Below, piece after piece: positions 24,362 through 32,423 of a stretch of DNA of 64,000 bases (position 1 is the first letter of the stretch; every line of letters starts with the position of its first letter). Source of the DNA: Ralstonia sp. RRA (GTDB taxonomy: Bacteria; Pseudomonadota; Gammaproteobacteria; Burkholderiales; Burkholderiaceae); the NCBI RefSeq assembly GCF_037023145.1, contig NZ_CP146092.1, positions 1,612,001-1,676,000 of the forward strand, written 5' to 3'. Made by a program: the position numbers and the translations under genes. The notes beneath the pieces were generated by a model, which searched no databases, was not told the origin of the DNA, and saw nothing but the letters and a program-made list of their open reading frames with translations.

Positions 24362-25624
24362 ATGAAGATCACCGCCGTCCGCGTCACCCCCATCGCCATC
24401 AGCGATCCGCCGCTGCTCAATGCCAGCGGCGTGCACGAGCCGTTTGCGCTGCGCTCCATCATCGAAGTGGAGGCTGACAACGGGCTCGTCGGCCTGGGCG
24501 AAACGTATGGCGACAAGCCGGTGCTCGAAGGCCTGCTGCGCGTAAAGGATTCACTCATCGGACTGAGCCCGTTTGACCTGAACGGTCTGTGGCAGCGCGT
24601 GACGGCGGCGGGTGCCCCGGCAGCGCAGGGCGTCGAACTGGACGTCGCGCCAGGCTCCGCGGCCAGCAAGGGGGATCGCAAGGTGTTCGGCGGGTTCGAG
24701 GTGGCGTTCGTGGATCTGCAAGCGCGCTCGCTCGGCATTCCCGTGCACGCGCTGCTGGGTGGCGCCGTGCGTCGCAAGGTGCCGTTCTCCGCCTACCTGT
24801 TCTTCAAGTTCGCCAGCGATGTCGACCCGTCGTACAAGCCTGACGCGTGGGGCCCTGCGCTCAACGCCGAGCAGATGGTCGAACAGGCCCGCAAGATGAT
24901 CGACGAGTACGGCTTCGGCAGCATCAAACTCAAGGCCGGCGCGCTGGAGCCGGAGGTGGAGGTGGCGTGCCTGAAGGCGCTCAAGCGCGCCTTCCCCAAC
25001 CATCCGCTGCGCATCGACCCGAACGCCAACTGGTCATTGGAGACGGCCATCCGCATGGCCGAGCTGCTGCAGGGCGACCTGGAGTATTACGAGGACCCTA
25101 CCCCGGGCCTGGAGGGCATGGCTGCACTGCACAAGGCCACCGGCCTGCCGCTGGCAACCAACATGGTGGTGACGGACATGGACGAGTTCCGCCGCAACGT
25201 GTCACTCAATGGTGTGCAGATCGTGCTGTCGGACCACCACTACTGGGGCGGCCTGCGCGCCACGCAGACGCTGGCGGCGATGTGCGAGACCTTCGGACTG
25301 GGCCTGTCGATGCACTCCAACTCACACCTGGGCATCAGTCTGATGGCGATGACGCATCTGGCCGCCGCCGTACCCAATCTGACCTACGCTTGTGACACGC
25401 ACTACCCGTGGCAGGATGACGAAGTACTCAAGGGCGGCAAGATCGCCATCGAGGGCGGCTGCGTGAGCGTGACCGACGCGCCGGGCCTAGGCATCGAGAT
25501 TGACCAGGATGCACTAGCCGCGCTGCACGCGCAGTATCTGCGCTGCGGCATCACCAACCGCGACGATGTCTCGCAAATGCGCAAGTTCCGCCCCGACTGG
25601 ACACGCAAGAAACCGCGTTATTGA
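24362..25624 (+). CDS. Glucarate/galactarate dehydratase-like enolase-superfamily enzyme
   Basis: 420 residues, mandelate-racemase/enolase superfamily. N-terminal capping domain begins KITAVRVTPIAISDPPLLNASG. The barrel has K-x-K (SIKLKAG), metal ligands in DPNANW and the YYEDPTPG segment, the Asn of ATNMVV, and D-H/H acid-base residues (SDHHYWGG, MHSNSHLG), as in glucarate dehydratases. It dehydrates an aldarate to 5-keto-4-deoxyglucarate. The N-terminus differs from the E. coli GudD type and is closer to what I recall of GlucD-related enzymes from other phyla. It is first in an operon with tartronate semialdehyde reductase. Confidence 0.85.
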   Translation: MKITAVRVTPIAISDPPLLNASGVHEPFALRSIIEVEADNGLVGLGETYGDKPVLEGLLRVKDSLIGLSPFDLNGLWQRVTAAGAPAAQGVELDVAPGSAASKGDRKVFGGFEVAFVDLQARSLGIPVHALLGGAVRRKVPFSAYLFFKFASDVDPSYKPDAWGPALNAEQMVEQARKMIDEYGFGSIKLKAGALEPEVEVACLKALKRAFPNHPLRIDPNANWSLETAIRMAELLQGDLEYYEDPTPGLEGMAALHKATGLPLATNMVVTDMDEFRRNVSLNGVQIVLSDHHYWGGLRATQTLAAMCETFGLGLSMHSNSHLGISLMAMTHLAAAVPNLTYACDTHYPWQDDEVLKGGKIAIEGGCVSVTDAPGLGIEIDQDALAALHAQYLRCGITNRDDVSQMRKFRPDWTRKKPRY

Positions 25625-25678
25625 TTGCGAAGTACGAAGCAACCACCCTCACCTCACCGAACAACTCGGAAGAACATC

Positions 25679-26557
25679 ATGGCAACCATCGGTTTCATCG
25701 GTCTGGGCATCATGGGCGCCCACATGGCCCGCAACCTGCTCAAGGGCGATCACACGCTTGTCGTCAGTGGCAAACACTCGGTGCCCGATGACCTGCGTGC
25801 ACGCGCCACGGTCGTCGCCAATTCCGCGGCTGTCGCCCAGGCGGCGGACATCATCATTGCCATGGTGCCGGACACGCAGGACGTGGCCAACGTGCTGTTT
25901 GGCGAAGATGGCGTGGCCCAGGGCCTGACCGCCGGCAAGCTGTTCATCGACATGAGCTCGATCTCGCCGATCGAGACGCAGGCCTTCGCCAAGCGCATCG
26001 AAGCGCTCGGTGCCGACTACCTGGATGCGCCTGTGTCGGGCGGTGAAGTTGGCGCGCGCGATGCCACGCTCACCATCATGGTGGGCGGCAAGGAGGCGGC
26101 GTTTGAACGCGCCAAGCCGCTGTTTGCACTGATGGGCAAGAACATCACGCTGGTGGGCGAATCCGGCGCCGGGCAAACCTGCAAGGTGGCCAACCAGATC
26201 ATCGTGGCACTGACCATCGAGGCGGTGGGCGAGGCGCTGCTGTTCGCCTCCAAGGCCGGCGCCGACCCGGCGCGCGTGCGCGAGGCGCTGATGGGCGGCT
26301 TTGCCTCGTCGCGCATCCTGGAAGTGCATGGCGAGCGCATGATCAAGCGCACGTTCGACCCGGGCTTCCGCATCGAACTGCACCAGAAAGACCTGAACCT
26401 AGCGTTGGACGGCGCACGCAAGCTCGGCATCGCCCTGCCCAACACTGCCAGTGCACAACAGCTCTTCAGCGTGTGCGCCGCCAACGGCGGTAAGGCATGG
26501 GACCACTCCGCCCTGGTGCGCGCGCTCGAACTGATGGCGGACCACACCGTCGCCTGA
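25679..26557 (+). CDS. garR: 2-hydroxy-3-oxopropionate (tartronate semialdehyde) reductase
   Basis: 292 residues, the standard size of GarR/GlxR beta-hydroxyacid dehydrogenases. NAD(P)-binding GFIGLGIMGAHMARNLL at the N-terminus, substrate-binding DAPVSGGEVGA near 120 and the catalytic Lys in GQTCKVANQII near 170. It reduces tartronate semialdehyde, made by the HpaI-type aldolase, to D-glycerate. It lies 54 bases downstream of the dehydratase gene and 145 bases upstream of the LacI gene. Confidence 0.9.
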   Translation: MATIGFIGLGIMGAHMARNLLKGDHTLVVSGKHSVPDDLRARATVVANSAAVAQAADIIIAMVPDTQDVANVLFGEDGVAQGLTAGKLFIDMSSISPIETQAFAKRIEALGADYLDAPVSGGEVGARDATLTIMVGGKEAAFERAKPLFALMGKNITLVGESGAGQTCKVANQIIVALTIEAVGEALLFASKAGADPARVREALMGGFASSRILEVHGERMIKRTFDPGFRIELHQKDLNLALDGARKLGIALPNTASAQQLFSVCAANGGKAWDHSALVRALELMADHTVA

Positions 26558-26604
26558 GGAGGGTACCGGCGCAGCACCGTGCGCCATCCACGCCAATGCG
26601 CACC

Positions 26605-26630
26605 GGTGGAAAACGTTCTCCACCTATAAT
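26605..26630 (+). promoter_or_regulatory. LacI-type operator next to a perfect -10 element
   Basis: GGTGGAAAACGTTCTCCACC (26605-26624) is a palindrome with one mismatched pair and the same GGAAAACG core seen at 23988 and 24297. A consensus TATAAT follows directly (26625-26630). No good -35 is visible. This points to autoregulation of the LacI-family gene that starts at 26702. Confidence 0.7.
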
Positions 26631-26701
26631 TCCGCACCATTGGCCGCTGCCGTTTTCGTGCAGCGGCCCACCCTCTCGCCACCGCACGTACGTGCCACCC
26701 G

Positions 26702-27748
26702 ATGAAAAAGAGCTCTCCGACCATTCGAGACGTTGCAGCCGCTGCCGAGGTATCCGTGGCCACCGTGTCGAAGTATATGAACGGCGCGCAGCGTTTTTCC
26801 GCGCCGGTGGAAGCCAAGCTCAAGGCCGCCATCGAACAGCTCGGCTACCGCTCCAACCCGCTCGCGCGCTCGATGATCACGGGCAAGACACGCACCATCG
26901 GCCTAGCCATCCTCGACATCCGTAATCCGCACTTCACCAACATCGTGAAAGGCGCCAACCGGATTGCCCTGCAGAATGACTACACGCTGCTGCTGGTGGA
27001 TACGGAAGAAAGCCAAGAGCGCGAGCGACAGTTGATCGAAGCGCTTGCACAGCGCGTGGATGGCATGATCGTCAGCTCGCGCATGCCGGAAGAAGCGATT
27101 CAGTGGATGCTCGAGTTGAACAAGCCGGTGGTGCTGTTTGGCCGCACGCGTGAACTGCAGATTCCCAGCGTCGGCTCAGACAGCCATCTGGCAGCCTACA
27201 TGCTGGCGAAACACTTGCTGAACGAAGGCCACCGCCAGGTGGCTTACCTGGGCTTCGGCCAATCGCGCTGGAATGCAGAGCGCATTCGCGGGGTATCGGA
27301 GTGTTTTCAGGAGGCCGGCCTTACCGTCGACATTCACGACGCGTACGCGCCCTCGGCGCTGGCTGGCGAACAGGCCTGTTCTGCCATCATGCTTGCGCCC
27401 AAACGCCCGCAGGCGGTGATCTGCTACAACGACTTGATCGCACTCGGCTTCATGAAAGAAGCGCGCGCACTCGGGTTCAACTTGCCTGATGACGTATCGG
27501 TGGTGGGCTTCGACAACGTGCCCTACGGGGAGTACTCCTCCCCCGCGCTCACCACGATGGACCTGCAGAGCGAGCGCATGGGTGAGGTGGCCATGCAGAA
27601 ACTGCTTGATCTGCTGGCCGGCCAGGACGGTGACGGCGAATATGCGCTGCTCGAACCGCGCCTGGTTGTGCGCGAATCCACCCGGCGCCGCGAAGCGGCG
27701 GCAAACGCCATGCCGCTGCCTGCCTCCAAATCACGGCGCAAGGCCTAG
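26702..27748 (+). CDS. LacI-family transcriptional regulator of the uronate/aldarate regulon
   Basis: 348 residues. N-terminal LacI helix-turn-helix TIRDVAAAAEVSVATVSKYM and hinge NPLARSMITGKT, then a periplasmic-binding-protein-like effector domain (GLAILDIRNPHFTNIVKG onward). It most likely represses the divergent transport/catabolic operon, the dehydratase operon and itself, since matching GGAAAACG operators occur at all three promoters. The inducer is unknown; a uronate or an aldarate pathway intermediate is likely. Confidence 0.92.
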   Translation: MKKSSPTIRDVAAAAEVSVATVSKYMNGAQRFSAPVEAKLKAAIEQLGYRSNPLARSMITGKTRTIGLAILDIRNPHFTNIVKGANRIALQNDYTLLLVDTEESQERERQLIEALAQRVDGMIVSSRMPEEAIQWMLELNKPVVLFGRTRELQIPSVGSDSHLAAYMLAKHLLNEGHRQVAYLGFGQSRWNAERIRGVSECFQEAGLTVDIHDAYAPSALAGEQACSAIMLAPKRPQAVICYNDLIALGFMKEARALGFNLPDDVSVVGFDNVPYGEYSSPALTTMDLQSERMGEVAMQKLLDLLAGQDGDGEYALLEPRLVVRESTRRREAAANAMPLPASKSRRKA

Positions 27749-27753
27749 GGAAC

Positions 27754-27796
27754 GCGCGGCGCTGCACCGCTAGACGACAGTCTGGCAGCGCCGCGC
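27754..27796. terminator. 12-bp perfect inverted repeat between convergent genes
   Basis: GCGCGGCGCTGC (27754-27765) pairs exactly with 27785-27796 around a 19-nt loop, in the 60-base gap between the convergent LacI and porin genes. Its place and strength suit a bidirectional transcription barrier. Neither strand has a clear T-run after the stem. Confidence 0.5.
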
Positions 27797-27808
27797 CGGG
27801 TCAGGCCG

Positions 27809-28909
27809 TCAGAACGAGTGATGCACGCCGGTGCTGACAACGATCTGGCTGCGGTTGGCCGACACGCCTACACCGTTGATCGCCGCCGACGGCGCATCGC
27901 CTGAGGCGCGCTGATATGTGCCCTGCAAGTACACCTGCGTGCGCTTGGAGAACGCATACACATTGCCAACGCTGAACTGGTTCCAGCGTGCGCTTTCGTA
28001 CTTGCTGAAGGTATAGCCAACGTTGAGCGTGTTCGCCGCGGTGTAGTGCCACGCCGTGCCCAGATCGACGTTCTGCGAGCGGGCATTGGCGCCGCCCAGC
28101 GTGATGCGCGTTTGCGTGTAGACCGCATTGATCTGCACCGGCAGGCCGCTGAACTGGTACAGCGTGCCCGCACCGAACGACTTGACCGAGCTCATCGGCG
28201 TCATCACGCCCGGCACCAGCGTCGTCCCCAGCGTGTTGGTGATCCCCAGGCGGCCGGCAATGTCCAGCGCACGGTCGTTCGACGCGGTATAGGCCGCAGC
28301 AGCGCGGAAGCCGCCGTTGCTGTAGTACGCGCCCAGGCTGTAGCTGCGGCTCTTCGAAGGCGAACCCGGTACCTCGCCAAAACCGTACATGCCGCCCAGT
28401 TGTAGCCCGCCGAAGATGGGCGAGACATAGCGCACAGCGTTGTCGATCTGGAACTGGTTGGCCAGATTATCGAAGTTGCCCGGGTGGAACAGGTAGAAGT
28501 TGGTGAGCTGGAAGCCGTTGCTCAGGCGGCCGAGGTAATCGAACATGAAGTCCGCCTGATGGCCGAGCTGGATGTTGCCCAGACGTTCGTTCGACAGGCC
28601 GACCCATGCGGCGCGGTTGAACAGCTTGCCTGCCACCACGCTGTTGCCGGTGTCGCCCAGAAAGCCCGATTCCAACTGGAAGATGGCCTGGGTACCGCCG
28701 CCAAGATCTTCCGAGCCACGGAAACCGAAACGGTCCGGCTGCATCGTGCCCGGGTCCACGCGCATGGCAGAGCCGCTGGTCGCACCGCTTTTCAGGTTGT
28801 TGATGTAGGCCACGCCTTGGTCAATGCTGCCGTACAACGTCACATTGCTCTGCGCGGCAGCCGTACCGGCCAGGCCCATCGCCACCATGGCGAACAGTGT
28901 CTTCCTCAT
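27809..28909 (-). CDS. Gram-negative porin
   Basis: 366 residues. Signal peptide MRKTLFAMVAMGLAGTAAA, then QSNVTLYGSIDQGVAYINNL, the usual start of a beta-proteobacterial trimeric porin, and C-terminal HHSF. A palindrome at 28984-29005 upstream matches one in front of the aromatic-catabolism operon at about 41.85 kb, so this porin probably serves entry of that operon's substrate. It lies 159 bases beyond the end of the operon on the same strand. Confidence 0.92.
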   Translation of the reverse strand: MRKTLFAMVAMGLAGTAAAQSNVTLYGSIDQGVAYINNLKSGATSGSAMRVDPGTMQPDRFGFRGSEDLGGGTQAIFQLESGFLGDTGNSVVAGKLFNRAAWVGLSNERLGNIQLGHQADFMFDYLGRLSNGFQLTNFYLFHPGNFDNLANQFQIDNAVRYVSPIFGGLQLGGMYGFGEVPGSPSKSRSYSLGAYYSNGGFRAAAAYTASNDRALDIAGRLGITNTLGTTLVPGVMTPMSSVKSFGAGTLYQFSGLPVQINAVYTQTRITLGGANARSQNVDLGTAWHYTAANTLNVGYTFSKYESARWNQFSVGNVYAFSKRTQVYLQGTYQRASGDAPSAAINGVGVSANRSQIVVSTGVHHSF

Positions 28910-28983
28910 GTTTGCTTCCTCCGTTGGCCGGGGTGTCGGGCCCCGTCCGTTGTTATCGCCCGCCTATTGGCAGACCGTTATCG

Positions 28984-29005
28984 ATCGTTCCACCTATGAA
29001 ACGAT
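28984..29005 (-). promoter_or_regulatory. Putative IclR operator upstream of the porin
   Basis: ATCGTTCCA - CCTA - TGAAACGAT forms a 22-base palindrome with one mismatched pair. The core ACCTATGAAACG is identical to a site at 41858-41869 in front of the Rieske oxygenase operon. It is about 75 bases upstream of the porin start codon. An IclR-family regulator is encoded within that operon. Confidence 0.6.
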
Positions 29006-29068
29006 GTTTAAGAAATTGGCAACGTAAAAAAAGAGAGCGCGCGACTGGTCAGGCCGGCGCTCAACTGC

Positions 29069-30025
29069 TTAAAGATCAACCACCAGCCGCTTACCCTTGC
29101 AGCCGGATACGCAGACCATCATGGTCTGGTTAGAGGCCCGCTCGCTCTTGGAGAGCACGCTGTCACGATGCTCGGGTTCCCCCTCCAGCACGCGTGTCTC
29201 GCACGAGCCACACACGCCTTCCTTGCAGCTGTATTCCACCTCCACGCCCACTTCCAGCAGCGCATCGAGCAGCGACTTGCCGGCGGGCACGCACAGCTCC
29301 GAGCCGGTGCGCGCCAGCTTGACCGTGTACTCACCCTCCTGCACCGACGACACTTCCGCATCCGCCGCAAAGCGTTCGATGTGGACATTGGTGTAGCCCA
29401 GCGCTTCGCATGCGGCCTCGAAAGCGCGCAGCATCGGGCCGGGGCCGCAGCAGTAGAAATGCGTATCCGCCGGATGGCCTGCGAGCAGCGCCTTCAGATC
29501 CGGCGGGCCGCCTGCATCTGCGTCAAAGTGAAAGCGCACAGCATCGCCATGTGCCGCCAGTTCATCGGCGAAGGCCGCTTCCGCACGTGAGCGGGCGCAG
29601 TAGAGCATCGAGAACGTCTTGCCCTGCTCTGCCAGCCGGCGCGCCATGCACACGATAGGCGTCACGCCAATGCCGCCGGCCACCAGAACCGTGCGCGGCG
29701 CGGCTTCATCCAACACGAAGTTGTTGCGCGGGCCGCCAATCTTGAGCGTCGAGCCCACACGCAGTTGCTCATGCACGTAGCGCGAGCCGCCACGGCTATT
29801 GCGGTCGAGCAGCACGCCGACCACATAACGGTCACGCACTTCCGGCGCACCGCACAGCGAGTAGCTGCGCACCAGGCCATTGCCCAGGTGCAGGTCAATA
29901 TGTGCGCCCGGCGCGTATTCGGGCAGGGTCTTGCCGTCCACATCGCGCAGCTCCACGCTCACGATGCCCTGGGCTTCGTAGCGCATGGCGTGCACGCGCA
30001 GGTTGAGGGGGGGATTCGTACTCAT
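29069..30025 (-). CDS. VanB-type (PDR) oxidoreductase, Rieske oxygenase reductase
   Basis: 318 residues in the class IA order: an FMN/ferredoxin-reductase-like barrel (RSYSLCG, about 55-60), an NAD-binding domain (VLVAGGIGVTPIVCMA) and a C-terminal plant-type [2Fe-2S] ferredoxin (CKEGVCGSC plus a distal Cys). It would pass electrons from NAD(P)H to the Rieske oxygenase encoded at 40381. It is the last gene of the operon, although its oxygenase partner is near the front. Start MSTNPPLNL at 30025; the frame upstream is read-through of the previous gene. Confidence 0.9.
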   Translation of the reverse strand: MSTNPPLNLRVHAMRYEAQGIVSVELRDVDGKTLPEYAPGAHIDLHLGNGLVRSYSLCGAPEVRDRYVVGVLLDRNSRGGSRYVHEQLRVGSTLKIGGPRNNFVLDEAAPRTVLVAGGIGVTPIVCMARRLAEQGKTFSMLYCARSRAEAAFADELAAHGDAVRFHFDADAGGPPDLKALLAGHPADTHFYCCGPGPMLRAFEAACEALGYTNVHIERFAADAEVSSVQEGEYTVKLARTGSELCVPAGKSLLDALLEVGVEVEYSCKEGVCGSCETRVLEGEPEHRDSVLSKSERASNQTMMVCVSGCKGKRLVVDL

Positions 30026-30050
30026 GACTGACACGTCTCTCAACTTCGGT

Positions 30051-31013
30051 TCAGCGCTTCTCGGTGAGGAACTTGCCCTCAACCTTGCCGGCATCCTTCT
30101 GCCGGCGCGTATTGCCGTCGATACCGCCGTCGATGGCCCATTCGGCAAACACGGTCGGGCCGGGCTCGAAATCGCGCGGCTGCCATTCGCCATTCAGTTG
30201 ATCTTCATCGGCGTAGTACTCGATCAGGCCGCCGGCGGGGTTCTTGAAGTACCAGAAGTACGCCGACGAGATCGGGTGACGGCCCGGGCCGAGTTGCGTA
30301 TCCCACCCGCAGCGCGACACATGCATGCCGCCGCCAAACACTTCGTGGATATCGCGCACGGTAAAGGCCACGTGGTTCAGCCCGCTCTTGGCCTGCGGCA
30401 GTTGCAGCAGGAACAGATCATGGTGGCCGCCTTCCGGCTCGCAGCGCAGGAAGGCACCGCGGCCCGGATAGTGATCCGACGGTACGAAGCCGAGCTTCTC
30501 GATGTAGAAGCGCTCGGTCGTGGCCACGTCCTTCACGAAGAACACCACGTGGCCCACTTCGATTGGCGTGGCGCGTTCGTAGATGGGGCTGGGCTGGTTG
30601 AGGCGTGGCTTGTCTGTCCACGTGTTCATCGCTGCGCATTGCACGTCGATGTCGTGCTTAGCGGTCAGTTGCACCCGCACAGCCAGGCCGTTCGGGTCGA
30701 TGCAGCCAACACGGCCGTCCGCATTGATGTAGCCCGGTTGACCTGCCAGCTTGTCGGCCAGACGATCCAGCACGGCTTGCGAATCCGCACCCCAGATCAC
30801 TTCGCGCAGCGTAGGGCCGGCCTCCATGGCCGGCGGCAGCGTGGCATCGTCGCTGCGTTTGACGCGCACGCGGCAGCCGTTGAGCGTTTCGAACAGCAAG
30901 CCACTGGCGTCTTCTGCCTTCAGCGTGAGGCCCCAGTCCTGGAAGAACTGCTTACAGGCGGCAAGGTCGTCGGCACCGTAGACGATTTCGTCGATGCCTC
31001 GAATGGTATTCAT
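30051..31013 (-). CDS. VOC-family, extradiol-type ring-cleavage dioxygenase
   Basis: 320 residues with two vicinal-oxygen-chelate domains. The C-terminal one has the iron ligand pattern of type I extradiol dioxygenases: His in EVGHVVFFV, His in LNHVAFTV and Glu in GGLIEYYAD. The N-terminal domain lacks the ligands, as expected. It should cleave a catechol-like ring next to the hydroxyl groups. AGGAG is correctly spaced before the ATG at 31013. The substrate is undetermined. A glyoxalase-like role is a less likely alternative. Confidence 0.83.
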   Translation of the reverse strand: MNTIRGIDEIVYGADDLAACKQFFQDWGLTLKAEDASGLLFETLNGCRVRVKRSDDATLPPAMEAGPTLREVIWGADSQAVLDRLADKLAGQPGYINADGRVGCIDPNGLAVRVQLTAKHDIDVQCAAMNTWTDKPRLNQPSPIYERATPIEVGHVVFFVKDVATTERFYIEKLGFVPSDHYPGRGAFLRCEPEGGHHDLFLLQLPQAKSGLNHVAFTVRDIHEVFGGGMHVSRCGWDTQLGPGRHPISSAYFWYFKNPAGGLIEYYADEDQLNGEWQPRDFEPGPTVFAEWAIDGGIDGNTRRQKDAGKVEGKFLTEKR

Positions 31014-31080
31014 CTTCATCTCCTGCTTGGCGCCGCGTGGCCTCGGGTGGCCGGCGAGCGCTGTGATTCGTTGCGGGTTG

Positions 31081-32346
31081 TCAGTGCACCGTGCCAGGGA
31101 CGGCGCGCGTGGCTGCCTCTCCCTTGCGCAGCAGGGCCAGTCCACACAGCAGTACGATCAATTGGGTACCCACCAGGCTGCCGAAACCGGCAGCAAGGCC
31201 ACCACCGCCCCCCAACCCGATCACGACACCCATGATGGCCGGCATAAAACCCGCCACCAGACTGCCCACACCATTGGTGACACCAAACGCGCACGCAACG
31301 TGCTCAGGCTTGGCGTTGAACTGCACGGTGCTGGGGATGGCCGGGCTCTGCAGGCCCCAGCACAGGCTGGCGGCCGTCAGCCAGTAAGCGGCGGCATAGC
31401 GGTCGGTGCTATTGATGGCCAGCAGCACTGCCACCGCCACGCCCAAACTGCCGAACACGAAGATCAGCGGAATGCGGCGACGCGGGATGAGATCCAGCAA
31501 CAGCCCGCCCAGCAGCACACCGAGCACTGCAGCGTATTGCGGCATCGATGCCATCCAGCCCATCTCGCGCAGGGAAAAGCCACGCGCTTCCTTCAGGTAG
31601 GTCGGCAACCAGTTGCTGCTGCCCCACAGGTAGGAAAGGAAGGCGGCGGTCAGCACCGTCATGGTCAGGATGTGGCGCGTGTGGAAGGCACCGCGAAACA
31701 TCTCACCAACCGTGTTCAGCGCAGCCGGGAGCGACTCCGGCTTAGGGATAGCCGCGTAACGCGCCGGCATGCGCACAAACGCCAGCACCAGCGGAATGCC
31801 CAAGAGCAGATTAAGGAGGCCGAGCAGATGGAACGACGCTTCCCAGTCGGCGCTGGCAATGGCGTAGCCCACCAGCGGATAACCCACCGCCAAGCCGACA
31901 CCGGTGCCCATGTTGAAGATCGCGTTGGGCTTGCCGCTTTCCCGGCTGTCGAAATGAGCCTTGATGTAGGACGCGCCCAGCGAGAACAGCGGACCTTCGG
32001 CAAAGCCGAGAATAAAGCGGGACGCCAGGATCTCGATGTAACTGTTGAACCAAGGCGAAACCATGGTGATCAGCCCCCACAGGCAGAGCCCGTAGATCAA
32101 GCTGCGGCGCACGCCAAACAGGGCAGCACAAAACGGAGTGAACACAATGGCGGACAAGCCGTAGCCAGCCATGAAGGCCGTGGCCAACAACCCTTGGCCG
32201 CTGCGGTCATTGGCGGCTAGACCAATATGCTGCAGAAAGTCATGCTGCGTGATCAGCACCGCAATATTGATGCGATCGATGTACGAAATGGCGACGACCA
32301 GGAACAACACGACCACGCCAAACCAGCGTTGCGCACTTGAGTTCAT
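31081..32346 (-). CDS. MFS transporter, aromatic/organic-acid type
   Basis: 421 residues with about 12 membrane helices. The N-terminal AISYIDRINIAVLI is typical of anion:cation symporters that move aromatic acids, phthalates, hexuronates and similar anions. AAGGAG precedes the ATG at 32346. Placed between the ring-cleavage dioxygenase and aldehyde dehydrogenase genes, it is the likely inner-membrane importer of the operon's substrate, which is therefore probably an organic anion. Confidence 0.88.
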   Translation of the reverse strand: MNSSAQRWFGVVVLFLVVAISYIDRINIAVLITQHDFLQHIGLAANDRSGQGLLATAFMAGYGLSAIVFTPFCAALFGVRRSLIYGLCLWGLITMVSPWFNSYIEILASRFILGFAEGPLFSLGASYIKAHFDSRESGKPNAIFNMGTGVGLAVGYPLVGYAIASADWEASFHLLGLLNLLLGIPLVLAFVRMPARYAAIPKPESLPAALNTVGEMFRGAFHTRHILTMTVLTAAFLSYLWGSSNWLPTYLKEARGFSLREMGWMASMPQYAAVLGVLLGGLLLDLIPRRRIPLIFVFGSLGVAVAVLLAINSTDRYAAAYWLTAASLCWGLQSPAIPSTVQFNAKPEHVACAFGVTNGVGSLVAGFMPAIMGVVIGLGGGGGLAAGFGSLVGTQLIVLLCGLALLRKGEAATRAVPGTVH

Positions 32347-32423
32347 TGCGAGCTCCTTTGCGCGTTGCGTTGATGCGATTTCATTCTTTTGTCTCCTCAC
32401 ACCTGCCCCGGGGCTTCAATGCT

